Origin: Drosophila persimilis
Taxonomy: Eukaryota > Arthropoda > Insecta > Diptera > Drosophilidae
Assembly: GCF_003286085.1 (NCBI RefSeq)
Contig: NW_020825340.1
Coordinates: 1,488,001-1,552,000 of the forward strand
Reading direction: 5' to 3'
DNA length: 64,000 nucleotides
This document shows positions 1 to 13,929 of the stretch, in pieces. Positions within the stretch are counted from its first letter, which is position 1, and every line of letters begins with the position of its first letter. The notes beneath the pieces were generated by a model, which was not told the DNA's origin, did no database searches, and worked only from the letters and a program-made list of their open reading frames with translations. A program made the position numbers and the translations under genes.

Positions 1-1308
1 CCACTGCCACCCACCCACACACCCACACACACACATGATAAGAATGCTTATGTGAATTATCGCACATTTTAGGGTATTGCAGGCGTTGTTGGGGGATGGA
101 AAGGGGTGGAAGGAGGGGGGACAAAACAGAGCCCAAAAGAACTAGAAAACTTGTCTAAAAGTGCGCGCTCCACTCATATCTCCCAGGCGGACGGACAAAC
201 CGACAGTAGCGCATAAAAACTTTTAAATTTACTTTTGCCAAGAGTTTCGCTCTACGCCCACGCCCACGCCCACGTACCCCTAGACCTAACAAATCCGCCG
301 TACTCCATTCGCCATACCCATGCATATTCATTTCAAAAATCCACACACACATGCACACATGGGCAAGTTTCTTGTAAAAGTCTCCGAAAACCAAGCCCCC
401 CTCCCCCGCCCGCAATCAACGAGCTGTGAGGGAGAAAAAAAAAAAACAAAGTTTGAGGGGGAGGCCCAAAAGGTGGCCTGGAGGGGGCCGCTCCAGTGCG
501 GTCCGGATACGGATCCGGAGCGGCATCGCTTAATAGAGCTGCCAAAAATTTGTGTGCCTCCAGGTTGCGCGTCGCTTGTCGGCAGACGCCGCGTTGCAAG
601 CTCTCAAAAATTGCTCACTCCACCCAGACCCCCGAAAATCCTAGCCAATTCCCCCGCCTGCCAAAGGCAACTATGATATTTCTGTCTTCCCTTTTTTTTT
701 CTCTCTTTTGGGCCACTCTTGTCTGTGTCTTGGCCTTGCCACAGTGGGCGCAAGCCCCTCATTTGGGCAATTATAAATGCGAGTATAGGGCCAAGACCCG
801 CCCCCCCTCCAAGTCCAGGGCCACTCTATTGGGGGGGCAGTGTATAATGATACATTTCGACCTTTTAGCTTCCTGCCAGCACACGTTCCCTCTCGATATA
901 AGCCTCTTAAGAGCCAAACCTGGCCAAGATTCCTATCGAACCTAAGTGGGGGTGGGGGTGGATGGAGGGGAGGTGGGGGGTTCGTTGCCTTTTTCTTACC
1001 GAAAATAGCTTTAGCTCGATAAGTTCTTTATTTGACAAGTACCCCACTGTGCCTTTTGGGGGCTCCTTTATGCGCTCCGCTCTCCACTTTATGCTGTCCC
1101 TTTTCGAGAGGGCGTGAGGGCGGTGGGGAGGGGGGGGTTTGCTGTAAAATGTTGCCCCACGTATCCTGCAGCAATTCGTAAACTAATTCTACATACGTGC
1201 CCGTGTCAGCTATCACCCGACCTCCTCCCGCCGCCCGCCTCCCGGCCCTTTCTGGTTCCCGCAGAGCGACCAAATCGTTACGTGCGTTGGGCCTTAGCCC
1301 AAAAACAG

Positions 1309-1357
1309 GGCTCTGGCTCTGGCTCCGGCTCTGGCTCTGGCTCCGGCTCTGCCTCTG
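1309..1357. repeat. (GGCTCT)n hexamer microsatellite
   Basis: About eight imperfect GGCTCT/GGCTCC hexamers in tandem. Confidence 0.9.
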
Positions 1358-1879
1358 CGCCCTGGCTGTGTGCGTCATGTTTTGATTGGCGTCATGTACA
1401 CGGACGGATTCGGTACGGCACTGCAGTAGAGCCCAGGCCCAAGCGCCGGGCGGGGGGAAAGGGGATTTAGATTCATTTTTTGCTAATAAATAATTGCATT
1501 TTCACCTCAAGAACTCACTGACAGACGATGCCCGCCGGGGCTCCATGAGGACATGAGGGTGCCCTGGCGGGGTCTGGGGGTGACACAATTCAATTTTCCG
1601 GCGTTTCCGTTCCGTCTGCACGGTGGAGGGGCGGTAGGGGGGGGGGGGGGGGTGGCATAGCCAGTTTTTGTAATTCCATTTCTGATTTCATATTTTGCTG
1701 TCACTGTGAAATGATTCAATTTTACAGATTTCTGAGCGCAGGGAATGGCACATACAAGCACAGATATTTTGCATGCACGTGTGTATCTATGTATCTGTGT
1801 ATCTTTTCTATTTTTCCTGTTATCAATCACAAGAGAAATGCGAATTGTGCGCAAATTTGTTGCATACGCAAGAATACTC

Positions 1880-1935
1880 ATCGTATTCGCACTCGCACTC
1901 GTATTCACACTCGTATTCGCATTCGTATTTGTTAT
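1880..1935. repeat. CGTATTCG/CACTCG microsatellite
   Basis: Alternating CGTATT, CGCACT and CACACT hexamer units, imperfect. Confidence 0.75.
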
Positions 1936-2723
1936 ATTTTATATTGCTTGGCAATCAGAGCGTCGCTTCAGATGATTGACAGACGGATTGGTATTTTCTT
2001 TTTCTTTTTTTTTTTTGGATATCTTGCAGCTGGAAATTCAGTGACCTGAAACATTTCAGAGTGTGTCTGTGTATCTGTGTATCTATGGATATGCCATCCA
2101 TCGGATATTGCCTCCGCCTCCGCCTGCCGATTGGAAACATTAAAAATTCCGAAAAAAAACAACATTACTTGACACTTGCTTTGATTGATTCAATTTGAAT
2201 ATTCATTTGGGTGCATTCCATGGAAAACATTAAGCAGTTCCCTTGTTCGCATGTCCTTCGCTTCGACTCAATTAGGTGTGAGGTTAATTGGTCCAGTTTC
2301 GATTGCACAATCCGCCGGCAAGAGGCGGGATCCGTAAGATTTATTATGATTTTCGAGAGAAGATATTGTTCAAGGTAAGTCCCAAGGCCCAAGGCCCAAG
2401 ACTTTCCATGCAAATGCGAGAAGACAAAGGCGCTGGGCTGCGATCCCGTCGGGCCATCCTTCGAAGGGCGCTCCTTGAGGCCGGAAGTGTCCTGTCCTTC
2501 GCAGAACTCGCACGTGTGTCGGCATAAAATAATGCGACATTTTTATGGCCCAAACGAGTGCCTCCGCGTCCCTCTGGCCCTCCGTCCCCCCCCTGTCATG
2601 GAAACTTAAAGCGGTGCTAAAATTTATGAATGAATTTCGACTGGGAGAGGACCCAGGACCCAGGAAGCCGACACACAGGACGACAGGCGGCAGCTCGTCG
2701 CAGGTAAGCAATAACTCAGAGTC

Positions 2724-2748
2724 CGGGCCGGGCCGGGCCGGGCCGGGG
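2724..2748. repeat. (GGGCC)n microsatellite
   Basis: Four to five GGGCC units followed by a T-rich tract. Confidence 0.85.
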
Positions 2749-3514
2749 TGTTCTTTTTTTTTCTTCTTCTTCTAATTTCTTTTTGGCCAAAATACAGTTT
2801 CGGTCTTTGCATAGTAAAAATGCCCAAAGATTTATGATGAGGCTTGTTGAACGTGCACGGAAATGTAGGAAGAGCTAATCCTGAATGAATGAATTGCGCT
2901 CTTGGGCCCGTCCGTACAGTGTGTGGGGAATGGCAGGGAATGGTACGGAATGGTATGGTACGGAATGGAATGGAATGCAAATCCGTTGATTTAGAAATTC
3001 CATTAATATTGGAGTTGTTCCTGGTTCTATTTGGCTTTATCAATATTCCACACGAGGGCCACAAATGCGGCTGAATGCGACATCTAATACTTTCAAATGC
3101 TTTCAGTGACTTCAGTGTGTTTGTTAAACAAACACAACCAGGTAATGGGCAGTGAAGCAGGACCAAAAACATAAATCAATAAATCACCTTCGAAATTAAA
3201 CGATTTTGCAGTCTAGTTAAAGGCAAACAATTTGGTTTTAATTGATTCATCTTGTTCGCTTTTGATCTATGAAAAGTGCAGGCCACAGGGCTGGGACAGG
3301 GAGAGGGACAGGGACAGGGAGAGGGCCGACAGGGCCGAGAGGGCCGACATGGCCGAGAGGGCCGACAGGGCTATCAGTGTCTGCTGACCACATTAGCATG
3401 TCAGAAAAAATAAACGGAAAACTTCTTGGAAAAACTTTGCTTATGTTTGTTTCCTCTTCTTTGGGGGGGCTCGAAAAAAACTTGGAAAATAAACAACAGA
3501 ACGAATTTTGGTGA

Positions 3515-3537
3515 GTCGTCGTCGTCGTCGTCGTCGA
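3515..3537. repeat. (GTC)n trinucleotide repeat
   Basis: Seven to eight uninterrupted GTC units. Confidence 0.9.
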
Positions 3538-4978
3538 GGCCGTGTTCAATATGCACTCGTAACTTTCCTTTTTGGTTATTGACACATTTTGTGACATCCA
3601 ATGAGTTGCTTAAACAAACACTAAACAGAGAGAGAAAGAGAGAGAGGGGGGGATAGAGAGAGAGAAGTACGGCCCATGCAATTTGTAGGTTATTTTGTTT
3701 TGTTTTGGTTTCCGTAACTCTGAGGGTCAACTACTTGGCGGAGGTGGAGGAGGCGGAGGCGGAGAGTCCGTCCGGACTGCGTGTGAGTGTCATTTTCATT
3801 TTGTTTATTTGTCAGTCATTATTTTGGACAAATATTGACGCTCTTGTCATGCCCAGTAGCACTCTGCGTTAATTGATTTCGAATTTCGGAGCCACTTTTA
3901 TTGTTATTATAACAGAACCCCCCACACCCCCCAAACACCACCCAATGACGATTCCGATTCCGATTCCACCTAGCACAAAATACACAAACAATCCACGCAC
4001 TCGATTGGGATTCAATCCAGGCATACCTATGCCCCCCCCATCACCCTATCCCCCTATCGCCCAATCCACCTCACACTCCACTCGATCCACTCTCCCGTAG
4101 AGTTGTCGACCCAACCAGTCTCTGGGCCAAACGAAGCCTTTGGCAAAACTTTTATGAAACATTTCCAAATGGTTTGAGCTCTTAAGATATCTTTTAAACG
4201 ATATTCTATATATTCTGTTAATCAGCTGCAAAGCAATCCGAACTGGAAATAGTCCTCAATGGCTCTTTCATACGTGGGGTTACATCTGGACCAGTGGCCT
4301 TATTGGAGAAGCAAAACAGGCACTGCCCAGAGCAAGGAACAGGAAAATCTACGACGCTTAGAAGAGTAACGGCTGCTCCTTGACGTGTGACCAATTTTGA
4401 CAGCCACAAAGGCCTCAAACTTCCGCTTGTCGAAGACGAAATAGAAACAAGCTCAGACAGACCTATAAATAGGCTACTAGATAACGCTAAAAATAACCGA
4501 ATAACCCTACTGGACCAGCCAAATAGATTGGATTGGGTGTACTGGAGCTCAAGACAGCCGAGGGGCTGGCACGGTCTTTCTGGGACTTTCCTTGGGCCTG
4601 GACCTGCGCTTGTCCTGTCCGCAGTGGGCGTGTCCTCCTCGAGCCGGGACTTCTCGAAAGGAGTGCGTGGCAGCCAGGCCTCGGAGACAGTCTTGATGAG
4701 GTCCTGAAGAGTCCGACTCCCGCAAGAACTTGAAGGCCTGCACTACGGGTAAGAAGCACGGCACTGCATCAGCTGCAGAGTCCTGCCGATTCCCATTTAT
4801 CGTTCAGGGCATCCACAGAAGGCGTGTGTATTCGTTGGTGTCGAAATATCACCACAATTTGGGCCTTTCATGGGCCTGTAAGAGGCCCATACCCCCAATA
4901 TATCATGCATCCTGCATCCAGGTGTCATCTGTCATGCTTTGAGACCTGCTAATCGGCTCGAATATGACAGCTATCAGC

Positions 4979-4986
4979 TATCGATA
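4979..4986. promoter_or_regulatory. DRE-like TATCGATA site
   Basis: A perfect match to the TATCGATA palindrome bound by DREF/BEAF-32 in flies (established knowledge). No gene start is visible close by, so function is uncertain; an 8-mer like this can occur by chance. Confidence 0.25.
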
Positions 4987-6603
4987 TACGCCAACAGCAA
5001 TGATCAGTAATCATAGCAAGGAATCCATCAGGGATCGCTGATCAAGAAAGCCCAATGACTTTACCCAATTCAAAATGAATGCCTTTATATCCAGAGATCA
5101 CAAGCCACTGGCAATCCATCAGTGATCGCCCATCTCCAGCTTTCTCCGGCGACTATCTTGACGGTATAATCGTAGTCTTAATAATAATAATAATGATAAT
5201 TCCACTCATTGCAAAAATACTCTGATAGGTTGCTGCAGGATTAATCAGGTTCAAGTGTTGTCCGGGTACGGGTACGTGTATTCCTTCGTTCCTCCAGTCT
5301 GCTTATCCACGGATTTGAGAACAACATGTTGGATGTTGGAGCTCTTGAGCTTGAGGGTTAATATTTGTGTGCAGTAAATAAGCAAATTAAGTGTTTCCAC
5401 CACAAAAGGCTGCTCGAAAGTGCCTGCAAATATGCCCACAGATACACAGATACACAGATACAGATACAGATACACAGCGATACAGAGGGGACAGATGGCT
5501 CCATGCCCATATAAAAAGGGGCATAAATATTTGCTTATGTTTTCACATCGCGGCCTATGCCTATGCCCATCCTATCAATGTGCAAACAACAACCGTGGAG
5601 GCGGGGCGGGGGGGGGTCGCTACTTCAGCTTCAGTATCGCAGTATCTCAGTATCGCAGTATCTCAGTATCAGTACCAGTTCCAGCCATGGCCCATAGCTA
5701 ACTTTGGCCGTTGTTTGGCTTTGGCTTTCGCCTTTGCACGGTTTTTATCTTATCGGGAAAGAGTATGGTTGGGGGGGCCGCTGTAGTGGAGCGGTAGCCA
5801 GGGGTCAGGCCAGGGCAGGCGTATCTGCAGCCGTGCCGTGGCTGCTGTTGTTTGCTCAATTAATACGAACTTTAATTGAAAAACAATACAATTAACTAAA
5901 TCAGTTAAGCGCGTCGCGACGCGACTGGCGCCCTATTATCAGCCAGTGGCCCCCGCCCCCGTCCCCGCCCCCATCCCCGTCCACGCTCCGGACCAGGCCA
6001 ACTAGGTTCCTGGTTTCTGGCCCGAAGAAGATCAGTCTCTGGCGTTGCGATGGCCCGGCCCCTCCATGTATCCCATAAATTATAGACAGCCCAGCAATTA
6101 CACGTTAATTCGTTTGGCATTCGAGGGGCAAACACTTTCGGGTCCTCCACTTAGGGAGCCAAGGAACACATATATAATTCATTCGCATGAATTAATCCTT
6201 GGTTCCTGCATGAAACATTCGATTCGATTGGGCAACCGATTATCGATCGTCCTGGGCCTCCCCCTCCCCCCACCACCAAAGACCGAGTGCATTGCCCAGG
6301 CCCGTAGACCACCCCCCCCCACCCCCATTACCCCTCTCTATATGGCGGAGCAAGAACAAGACATATTGCTAATTTTGTTGTTCTGTTCTTGGGGCTCGTT
6401 GCGGCGGAGTGGAGTGTTTTATCTAAATTACTTTTAATCGCCATTTAATGTTTTTGTTTTTCTTGTTTCGGGTTTCTGTTTTTCGGTTTTTTCGAGTATT
6501 GCGACGTCTCTTTGGGTTTTCTAATCTAATTGCAAAATACTCATACACTCGCCGCACTCACGGTTCGTGAGTGTGAGCCAGTGAATGTGAATGTGAATGA
6601 ATT

Positions 6604-6640
6604 CGAGTGCGAGTGCGAGTGCGAGTGCGAGTGCCAGTGC
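6604..6640. repeat. (GAGTGC)n hexamer repeat
   Basis: About six GAGTGC units, the last ones degenerate. Confidence 0.9.
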
Positions 6641-8080
6641 GGGGTATGGGTTTCGGGATGTTTGTGCTTGTTCCAAGGCCCCCCACCCCCACCCCTACAC
6701 CCCCCCTCGAGCGTTGCGGCCTACTATCTGGCCCACCCCCCCACCACCCCCCTGGAAATAGATTGTGCGAGAGCGGGCGCTATCTTCAAAAGTTGTTCCG
6801 TCTGCAAATTGTATAAACAATTATAAACAAACAGCAGGCGAGGGCGAGGGCGAAGGAACGAGCGCCGTTTTATCATGGCCCAGTTCTTTTATTGATACCA
6901 TTAAAATCCCCCAGCCAAAAAGGAAACTGAAATCGGCTGTCCATCGAATTCCCGTTGCCGACGCGCGCGCGAATCCAACAGATACATTTGGCCGTAAACA
7001 AAGCCATTCATTATGCGAGTAGCCCTCCATATGTCGATGTCCAACAAGTCGCCCAACAAATCCCATACCGCAACCGAATTGCGTCAAATATTCCTAGTTT
7101 TTCGTTTTTCTTTTTTTCTTCTTTCAATCTAAATAATCTTTAGCTACAGATGCAGATACAGATACAGCTATTCCAGTACTGCTTAATAATGTACAAGATC
7201 TGTACCAGATCTGGCACATATTTTTGTCAAGGCCAAACTTCAGAGTTGTCAAAAGCCACAGACAATGGCACTACAAGGTCTACTCCACAGACGCCTCTGA
7301 CAAGGTCGCCTGCCACTTCGAATGGGTTTGTTTTATTGGCCCTATATCTATAAAGATTCCGTTGGAAAATATCCAAAGACAGTGCTATAATTTCATAGAT
7401 TTTTAAGGCTATTTTTGGAGTATTTATTTGACAGAAAAAAAAAAAACGGGGTTAATGGTAGGAACAAATAAAGATAACGACAACAACAGTTTTGGGTACA
7501 AAACAAGGGATTGCCTTAATAAATCAAAAAACTGATATTTGATAAAAGATCAAAGCATTGCCAGCCTTCAGAGACACGGACACGTATTTTAAAAGGAATT
7601 ATTTTCGTTGCAAAATTGGGAAAATTGGGCTAAAAATAGCCCAAACAAATTACGGCCTTGTGCGTCACTGGAAGTGCATACACTCGACAACACACGAGTG
7701 GCATTGAATGCAAACAATTGGACAACTTTTCTTGGACAATACTTGCTCGGTGTTTGTGTGGGAAAACCTTTTGGGCATTGCGAGGACAATGGCTGACAGG
7801 CAACAGCCTTTGTGTGCTGACTTTTGTCGGCGAGTGTGTGCCTGAGTTTGCACCCTGCTGACCCCCAGAAAATGACGCCTGCCCGAAGTACATATCAGCA
7901 GAGAATTTCTCAATTTATTTGCAAGGAAATTCATGCCATTTCCATATCCATTTGCCCCCGCCCCCTCCAACGCCTACGCCTGCTCGAATGTACATAATGT
8001 AAGGCAGATACAGATACTTGATAAGATGTCAATAGACCCGTTAATATACGTATCCCTTAGTTCGAGCTGCTTGCTGGATG

Positions 8081-8490
8081 CTTGCAAGGGAAAGCGAACC
8101 AAACGTTCAGGTTTCATCCAAGCACTGCTTGAACCAGGCCTCCAAGTCTCGGCGAGGCACTGCTTGAAGGCGGCCGTCAAGTTTCAGCGAGGCACTGCTT
8201 GAAGCCGGCCCTCAAGTTTCAGCGAGGCACTGCTTGAAGGCGGCCCTCAAGTCGCAGCGAGGCACTGCTTGAAGCCGGCCTTCAAGTCTCAGCGAGGCAC
8301 TGCTTGAAGGCGGCCCTCAAGTCTCAGCGAGGCACTGCTTGAACCAAAGCTTCAGGTTTAGCAGATCAACTGCTTGCAGGATCATTTTCAAGGGAAACCG
8401 AACCAAAGGTTCAGGTATCACCCACGCACTGCTTGAACACTTCGTTGTGAAGGGAAATACGAACCAAAGCTTCAGGTTTGGAAATACCAC
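8081..8490. repeat. Longer repeat flanking the minisatellite
   Basis: The segment GAACCAAAGCTTCAGGTTT occurs four times with small changes, at about 8096, 8340, 8400 and 8461. It is usually preceded by AAGGGAAA and followed by a degenerate CACTGCTTGAA. The 35-bp array therefore seems to have expanded from part of this longer unit of about 60 bp. Confidence 0.8.
8121..8340. repeat. 35-bp minisatellite, six units
   Basis: Six units of exactly 35 bp start at 8121, 8156, 8191, 8226, 8261 and 8296, and a broken seventh begins at 8331. Each unit starts GGCACTGCTTGAA and ends CAGCGA. Each contains a near-palindrome CTTGA-GGC-GCC-TCAAG. The internal GAAGG/GAAGC variant alternates from unit to unit, giving a 70-bp higher-order period. 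The unit length is not a multiple of three, so it is not coding. Confidence 0.93.
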
Positions 8491-10196
8491 AAGCTTCCTG
8501 TGCCCTAAAATCCTTAGAATCCTTTTCGAAATTAAATATTTATGATCAGGGCTTACAGAATGGACAGCTTTCGGTTCCAGCTCTCACTTGAAAGTGGTTC
8601 TATATCTTCCATATATTCCATATATGGCATAATTCTTGTCAATCAATTGGCAGCACCCACCGGGGAGGGGGGGGGTCCATTAATTAGCCCACAGCTAGGG
8701 CTGGGGCCTGTTCCAGAGCCCCCAGGCATTGGACAATGGCCAGTGCTGTTTGTTTTGTTAATCCGGACGGGGCCCAGAGCTGGTTTACAGCAACAGGCGC
8801 CAAACATGGCATACGAATTAATTTGGTGGCTGTCTGTAGTATTTAAATGCTCGCCACAAAAAGTGGGAATCATTTTTTTTGCCAGCCAGCCAGCCCCATC
8901 TCTCTTTTTGTTTTGTTTTTTTTCTTTTTTTTTTTAATAGATTGCAAACAAAACAAAAATTAACATACGCCCCGATGAGCGAGAGCTCTGTGTGTTGTGA
9001 TCGTGAACAGGAAAATAAAACAAAACAAAGCAAAAAACTAAAAAAAAAAACTAAAAAAAAAATTATAAAACATTTGTTATTCTTGTGACATCACCGAACA
9101 GGCACTGGGGCCTCTTTGGGGCCCCTTTATAAAATAAACAACACTGCAAGAAATGGTCAATATTGAGACTGTGGAATACTCAGCTCTGCAGAATCTAATT
9201 GGAGTTCAGGACTCTTTTTGGCACTCTCAAAGAGCACCAGGCCTAGGTTCAGGGAGTATCAGGAGTATCGGTGGGATGGCAGTCCTATCTGAGAGCAGTT
9301 CAAAGTCTTCTTCGAGTTGAGTATACCCCTTCGAGCAGCAGGGAAGCAGCCGCACACACATTTACAGTGTGGCCAGACGCAGGGGCTTGGGCAGCCCTGG
9401 CATGGGGCAAACAGTAGCTCGACTCGGCTCGGCTCTCCCCCAACAATCGTGGACTCCAGAGACTTGGCCCCAGGGCCTGTGTCTGTGGCCGTACGACCAG
9501 AGTGTTAGATAAGTCTGACGCTTCGGGTGTGCGGGTATTAATATGCAAATTAGTTGGCGACCAGCAAACAGCCAACAAAAGCAAAACCAAAAGCAACAGA
9601 TACATAAATAACAACAACAACAACAACGAAAGCAACAACAAAAGCTGCCACTACTATATGATGAGTGATTAAAAGTAATGTGCAGAGCCAAAGTCGAATA
9701 TCAAATGCGCTGAAATGAGGATCACAGCACTCTTGCAGAATTCCAGGGTACCAGAGGGTATACCAGTTGCCCATGAGTCTGGGAAATGAGGGGAACAAGG
9801 AGCCAAGGAACCCCCGAAAACCGAAATACCCCCGCGATATCCTACAGCATACCCATTAGTCAAGCCCTGGGGCTGCTGGGGTGACCCCTTCCATTCCATT
9901 CCATACCATTTCCATTTGAGGCACAGGCAGAGGCACATATCATGCGACGACCGAATGGCTGGCACATTGAGGCTCGTTTTGGATCTGCAGCTGGACGACG
10001 ACAACTACGAGTATCTGTATCTGGGTCTGGTCTGGTCTGGTCTGTCTGTCATGTCATCCATTTTGCAAGCTTCCACAGATCGTTGTTTCGTCAACAACAG
10101 CACAGCAGCGGATCGAAAACAATGGACGAGCACTCATCGAGTGGGTCGAGCGCTAAGCGCTGAGCGATAGATTCCGCTCCGGCGGCTCTTCTACGC

Positions 10197-10197
<1 letters not shown>

Positions 10198-10227
<30 letters not shown>

Positions 10228-10245
10228 AGAGCCAGACCCAGAGCC
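10198..10245. repeat. (CCCGAG)n hexamer repeat
   Basis: Eight CCCGAG/CCAGAG hexamers. Confidence 0.9.
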
Positions 10246-10796
10246 GTTCCGCCGTCCCGCTGCCGCCCTGCGTAGGAGGTGTTTGGCGCGTGTGTCGGCA
10301 TATTGAATAGGTCGACCCCCAGCTTTGGCAAGACAACAAATGTCGCGGCCCGGCTCGGCCCCAACCCCCCCAGCCCGCACCCGCGATCTCTCCCTCTCTG
10401 TCTCTCGGGCTGGGGCGTGACAAATTTTAGCGGGTTGCGCGCATACGGCGTTGCCTTTTTATGTTTTGCCTATAATTTTATCTAATATGCATGGTGGGGC
10501 ACCATACTCGTAGACGACTGTCATATATGCCCCAATCGATGGATGGATCTACCTCTGCCCCGGCCCCGGCCCGGCCCCAGCCCCTGGCTCTGTCCAGACC
10601 CGGCCGTTCCGTTAGCAAACAAAGCGAGGAGGCAACGCCTCTTGAATTTTGAATGCGTTGAATCGATTCGAATTGTGCCTCGCATTTCCAAATCGCTTTC
10701 AAAATCCATTCCAACTATGGTTTGGGAAAATTATGTTTTTAACGAATTATAATAATTAAAAGAGCAATAAAATCATTTATCAAACGATACATAAAG

Positions 10797-11310
10797 CAAC
10801 AAGAGAGGGTCCAAAAATATGAATTCTTATTTTATTATTGTTTCCTATTAATATTAAGTGACTTCAAAAGCCTAAAGAGGGTCAAAAGTAGTGATTCCTC
10901 TTTTATAAATATTTATTATTAATATTAAGGGACTTAGAAACCTAATAGAGGGTCAAAAAATATTAATTCCCATTTTATAAATATTTCTTATTATTTCTTA
11001 TTAATATTAACTGTCTTAAAAAGACAAAAGAGGATAAAAAAATATGAATGTGTGAATGAAAGTTACATACAAACACAATAGAGGGTCAACAAATATTATT
11101 TCTTATTTAATAAATATTTATTATTAATATTTAGTGACATAAAAAGCCACAAGAGAGGATCAAAAAATATGAATTCCCATTTTATAAATATTTTGTATTA
11201 AAATTAAGTGGGTTAAAAAACCAAATAGAGGGTCAAAAGATATTAATTTCAGTTTTATATATATTTATTGTTATTTATTATTAATATTTAGTGACATAAA
11301 AAGCCATTCC
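10797..11310. repeat. AT-rich tandem repeat, ~70-90-bp unit
   Basis: About seven diverged units. Each carries AGAGGGTCAAAAAATAT, then AATTCC-TTTTATAAATATTTATTATTAATATT, then GTGACTTAAAAAGCC. Unit length varies from about 70 to 90 bp because the TTATTA stretches expand and contract. Base composition is far more AT-rich than the flanks. Confidence 0.85.
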
Positions 11311-13929
11311 ATTAAATCCATAAAAAAAGCCCATCGATGGTCGAAAGTATTAAAATTAATCGGAACAGATCTAAAAACAGAATACCATATTTCTATATGA
11401 GAAAGTGGACCCTAAAGAACAAATATACAAATATCCCATTTCGATTCATTTCGAGTGAATGTCCAAAGACCTTTTCTATAATAAATATGTATCCATGTCC
11501 TTTTTGGATAATGTATGCACTGTGTTGGATTTTGGGTTCCAATGTTTGGCCAATCATAAATAACATAGAGCTGTAATTTATTTGATAAATGTATGTATTT
11601 ATTCCAATTTCGATACCAATACCGATACCAATTTGTTTTGGTTTGTGCGCTTCTCTCTATTTGATTCATTTGCATTTGAACAGTGTTTGCTTTTAATTAG
11701 TAATATTTAAGATTTTTTATTTGGTGTTCGATGGGCGGATTGGCGCCAGAGACCCGCTCCAAAGATGGTGTTCGCTGACGAAAAATGCTCGATCCGAGAC
11801 AAGGTTACGGCTGACAGACGGCGCACGTGCCAGCCAATCGCCAAGGCCCCCCCCCCTTATTATGTGAAACGAAACGAAATTAAATATAATTAGAGGGAAT
11901 TCTTATTTATAGCGATTACCCAAAGATTTTTGTATTATATTCATACAAAATACCAAATTCGTTGTCAACAACAAAGAGACTGAAACAATTTGTATAAAAT
12001 AAAATCAAATCAAACAAAATTAAGTTGTTCTGGGACTACGACAAGAATTGGCAGCCATTTCTCACAGAATCCTTCCCGTCAAAGGGATAAGCCAGAATCA
12101 GTTGGGTAAACACACGAATGCATTCATTTAAAATGGTTTTTATTTGCGATTATTTATCATTAAAATACAGCAATCCACAATCCTTAGTGCATGCTCGGAT
12201 TTTAAGCTGCAAAAAAGCCACAAAAAATAAATCAAATAAAATCAGAGCACGGCAGAGCCAGAAAAGAGGCTGAAAATGTTATTTATTCGCCTTGTGCATA
12301 TTTGCAGAACGGCAGAATGGCATTCATTCTCATTCGGATTCGCATTCGGATTCGGATTTTCCATTCATTTCATTCATACATTTGCTCATTCATATCGGGT
12401 TCTGTGTATATACTTTTGCGATATGCTCTCTTGTTTATTGAAACATGTGCGTTTTTCTGTTGTTTGTTTTTTTTTTCTTTTTGTTTTTTTTTTTTTCTTT
12501 TTAATTTTTTGTTGCTTTTTTCCACTGTGTTTCAGACCATTTTTATATTTATTTATGCAAAACATTTTTGTTTTGAATGCAAATTAAGTCCGACCCAGCG
12601 GAAAAAAGTTCGTACTCAGAGCTACTTTTTCACTCCGCGGAATTTTCTCTCTTTTCGCTGCTTAATCGAGTGGAAGGATACAAAAAAAAAAACTGATTGA
12701 TGCTCTCATTACACCCAAAAAGTTTTCTACCTCTTTGGGAACTTCGAGGAAAGTACAGGGAAGTCGCCATTGAATAATGCTGCGAAAAACATATGATACG
12801 ATGCCTTGGCTTTTCCACATCTAGAGTGCATTTTCCTTCAGCGCATACTTTTCCAAAACAAAACAAAAACATTGTTCCTCCTTTGTACACCCATCAAAAT
12901 TGTCTTTGGGGGGGGGGGTCTCTCCGAAGAGTACCAACATTTTCTGCCTGCCTGCCTGTCGGCCTGCCAATATGATGTTGTCTCGAATGTGTGCCAAATC
13001 TATTAAATTTCAACCGTTGAAAAACAAGAAGAAAAAAAACACCACAAGTAGAAGAAGAAGAAACGCAAATTGCGCTTTATTTAAGTACAAAAATAACAAG
13101 AAACGCAACGGAATTGAATTGAATAGAAAAAGAGTGGCGTGGGGGCGGAAGAGGCGCTCGTTGTGCGGGGGCTGGTGGTGGGCTGGTGGGGGCGGGTGGG
13201 TACTAGAATATATTTGAAAACCGCACTAAAATTTCGTCAGTGTCTGTTATTCGCGTGCGTCCGAATTTGTCGATTCAATGGGTTCGTTCATTCGCACATT
13301 GTTGTTGTTGTTGGGGCCGGGCTGCCAGGTTGCTGCACAGTGCAGCCTCGAGAGAGTGAACAGTGGAACAGCCACATGCCGCTGCCGGGGGCTTGCGGCC
13401 ACCCCGGGGATCCGTGGCCATAGAGGCAGGTGCCACAATGGCAGTCTTTGCGCCTCGATTCCGTTTCTTGTTTACGCGCCGACGTCCAACAATTTTTGCG
13501 TCTTCTAATCAAAACGTGAAAAATTGTTTTTCATCCCTCCCCTCTTCCTTCCACTAACCCGCGCCCCAACGATTTTCGGGGAGACCTCTCCTCGCCTCCT
13601 CTGGCCTTTGTTTTGATTGCAAAATGTGCGAGCGTTTTGTTTTTGGTTTAGTTTTTGCATTTATTCTGATTATTTGTTCCCGTAGTTTTTCTCTTTCTTT
13701 TGATACCCCTTCCCTTTTCTGTTTTAGAGGGTATTCGGAAGGGGAAAGCAGTTCCAATCCGAGGTAGAAAAGCACTTGGGGAGCGTATGGCTCCTAATCT
13801 CCCTAAAGGAATCCAATATATATTAAATATTTAATGTTTAAATTAAAAAAATTTCATACGAATTTAATGGAATATATGTTTATGTTCTTAATACATATAT
13901 TTGGAAATCGAAGTGATTTATATTTAATT

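Larger units (their letters stand above)
1..10780. other. Gene-free stretch, left flank
   Basis: I find no supportable gene here. The open frames are short, often begin at TTG rather than ATG, overlap each other on both strands, and are built from simple repeats. None shows a recognisable domain. The stretch holds GC-rich simple repeats, poly-pyrimidine tracts, a 35-bp minisatellite near 8.1-8.3 kb, and a DRE-like TATCGATA at 4979-4986. It could be intergenic or a large intron; the sequence alone cannot tell. Confidence 0.6.

Noticed and set aside
7224..7406. Plus-strand 60-codon frame with ordinary composition
   Set aside because: It starts at TTG, has no ATG, domain or splice support, and is within chance length.
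8121..8330. CRISPR-like appearance of the 35-bp repeats
   Set aside because: Units are contiguous with no spacers, and the host is a eukaryote; it is a minisatellite.
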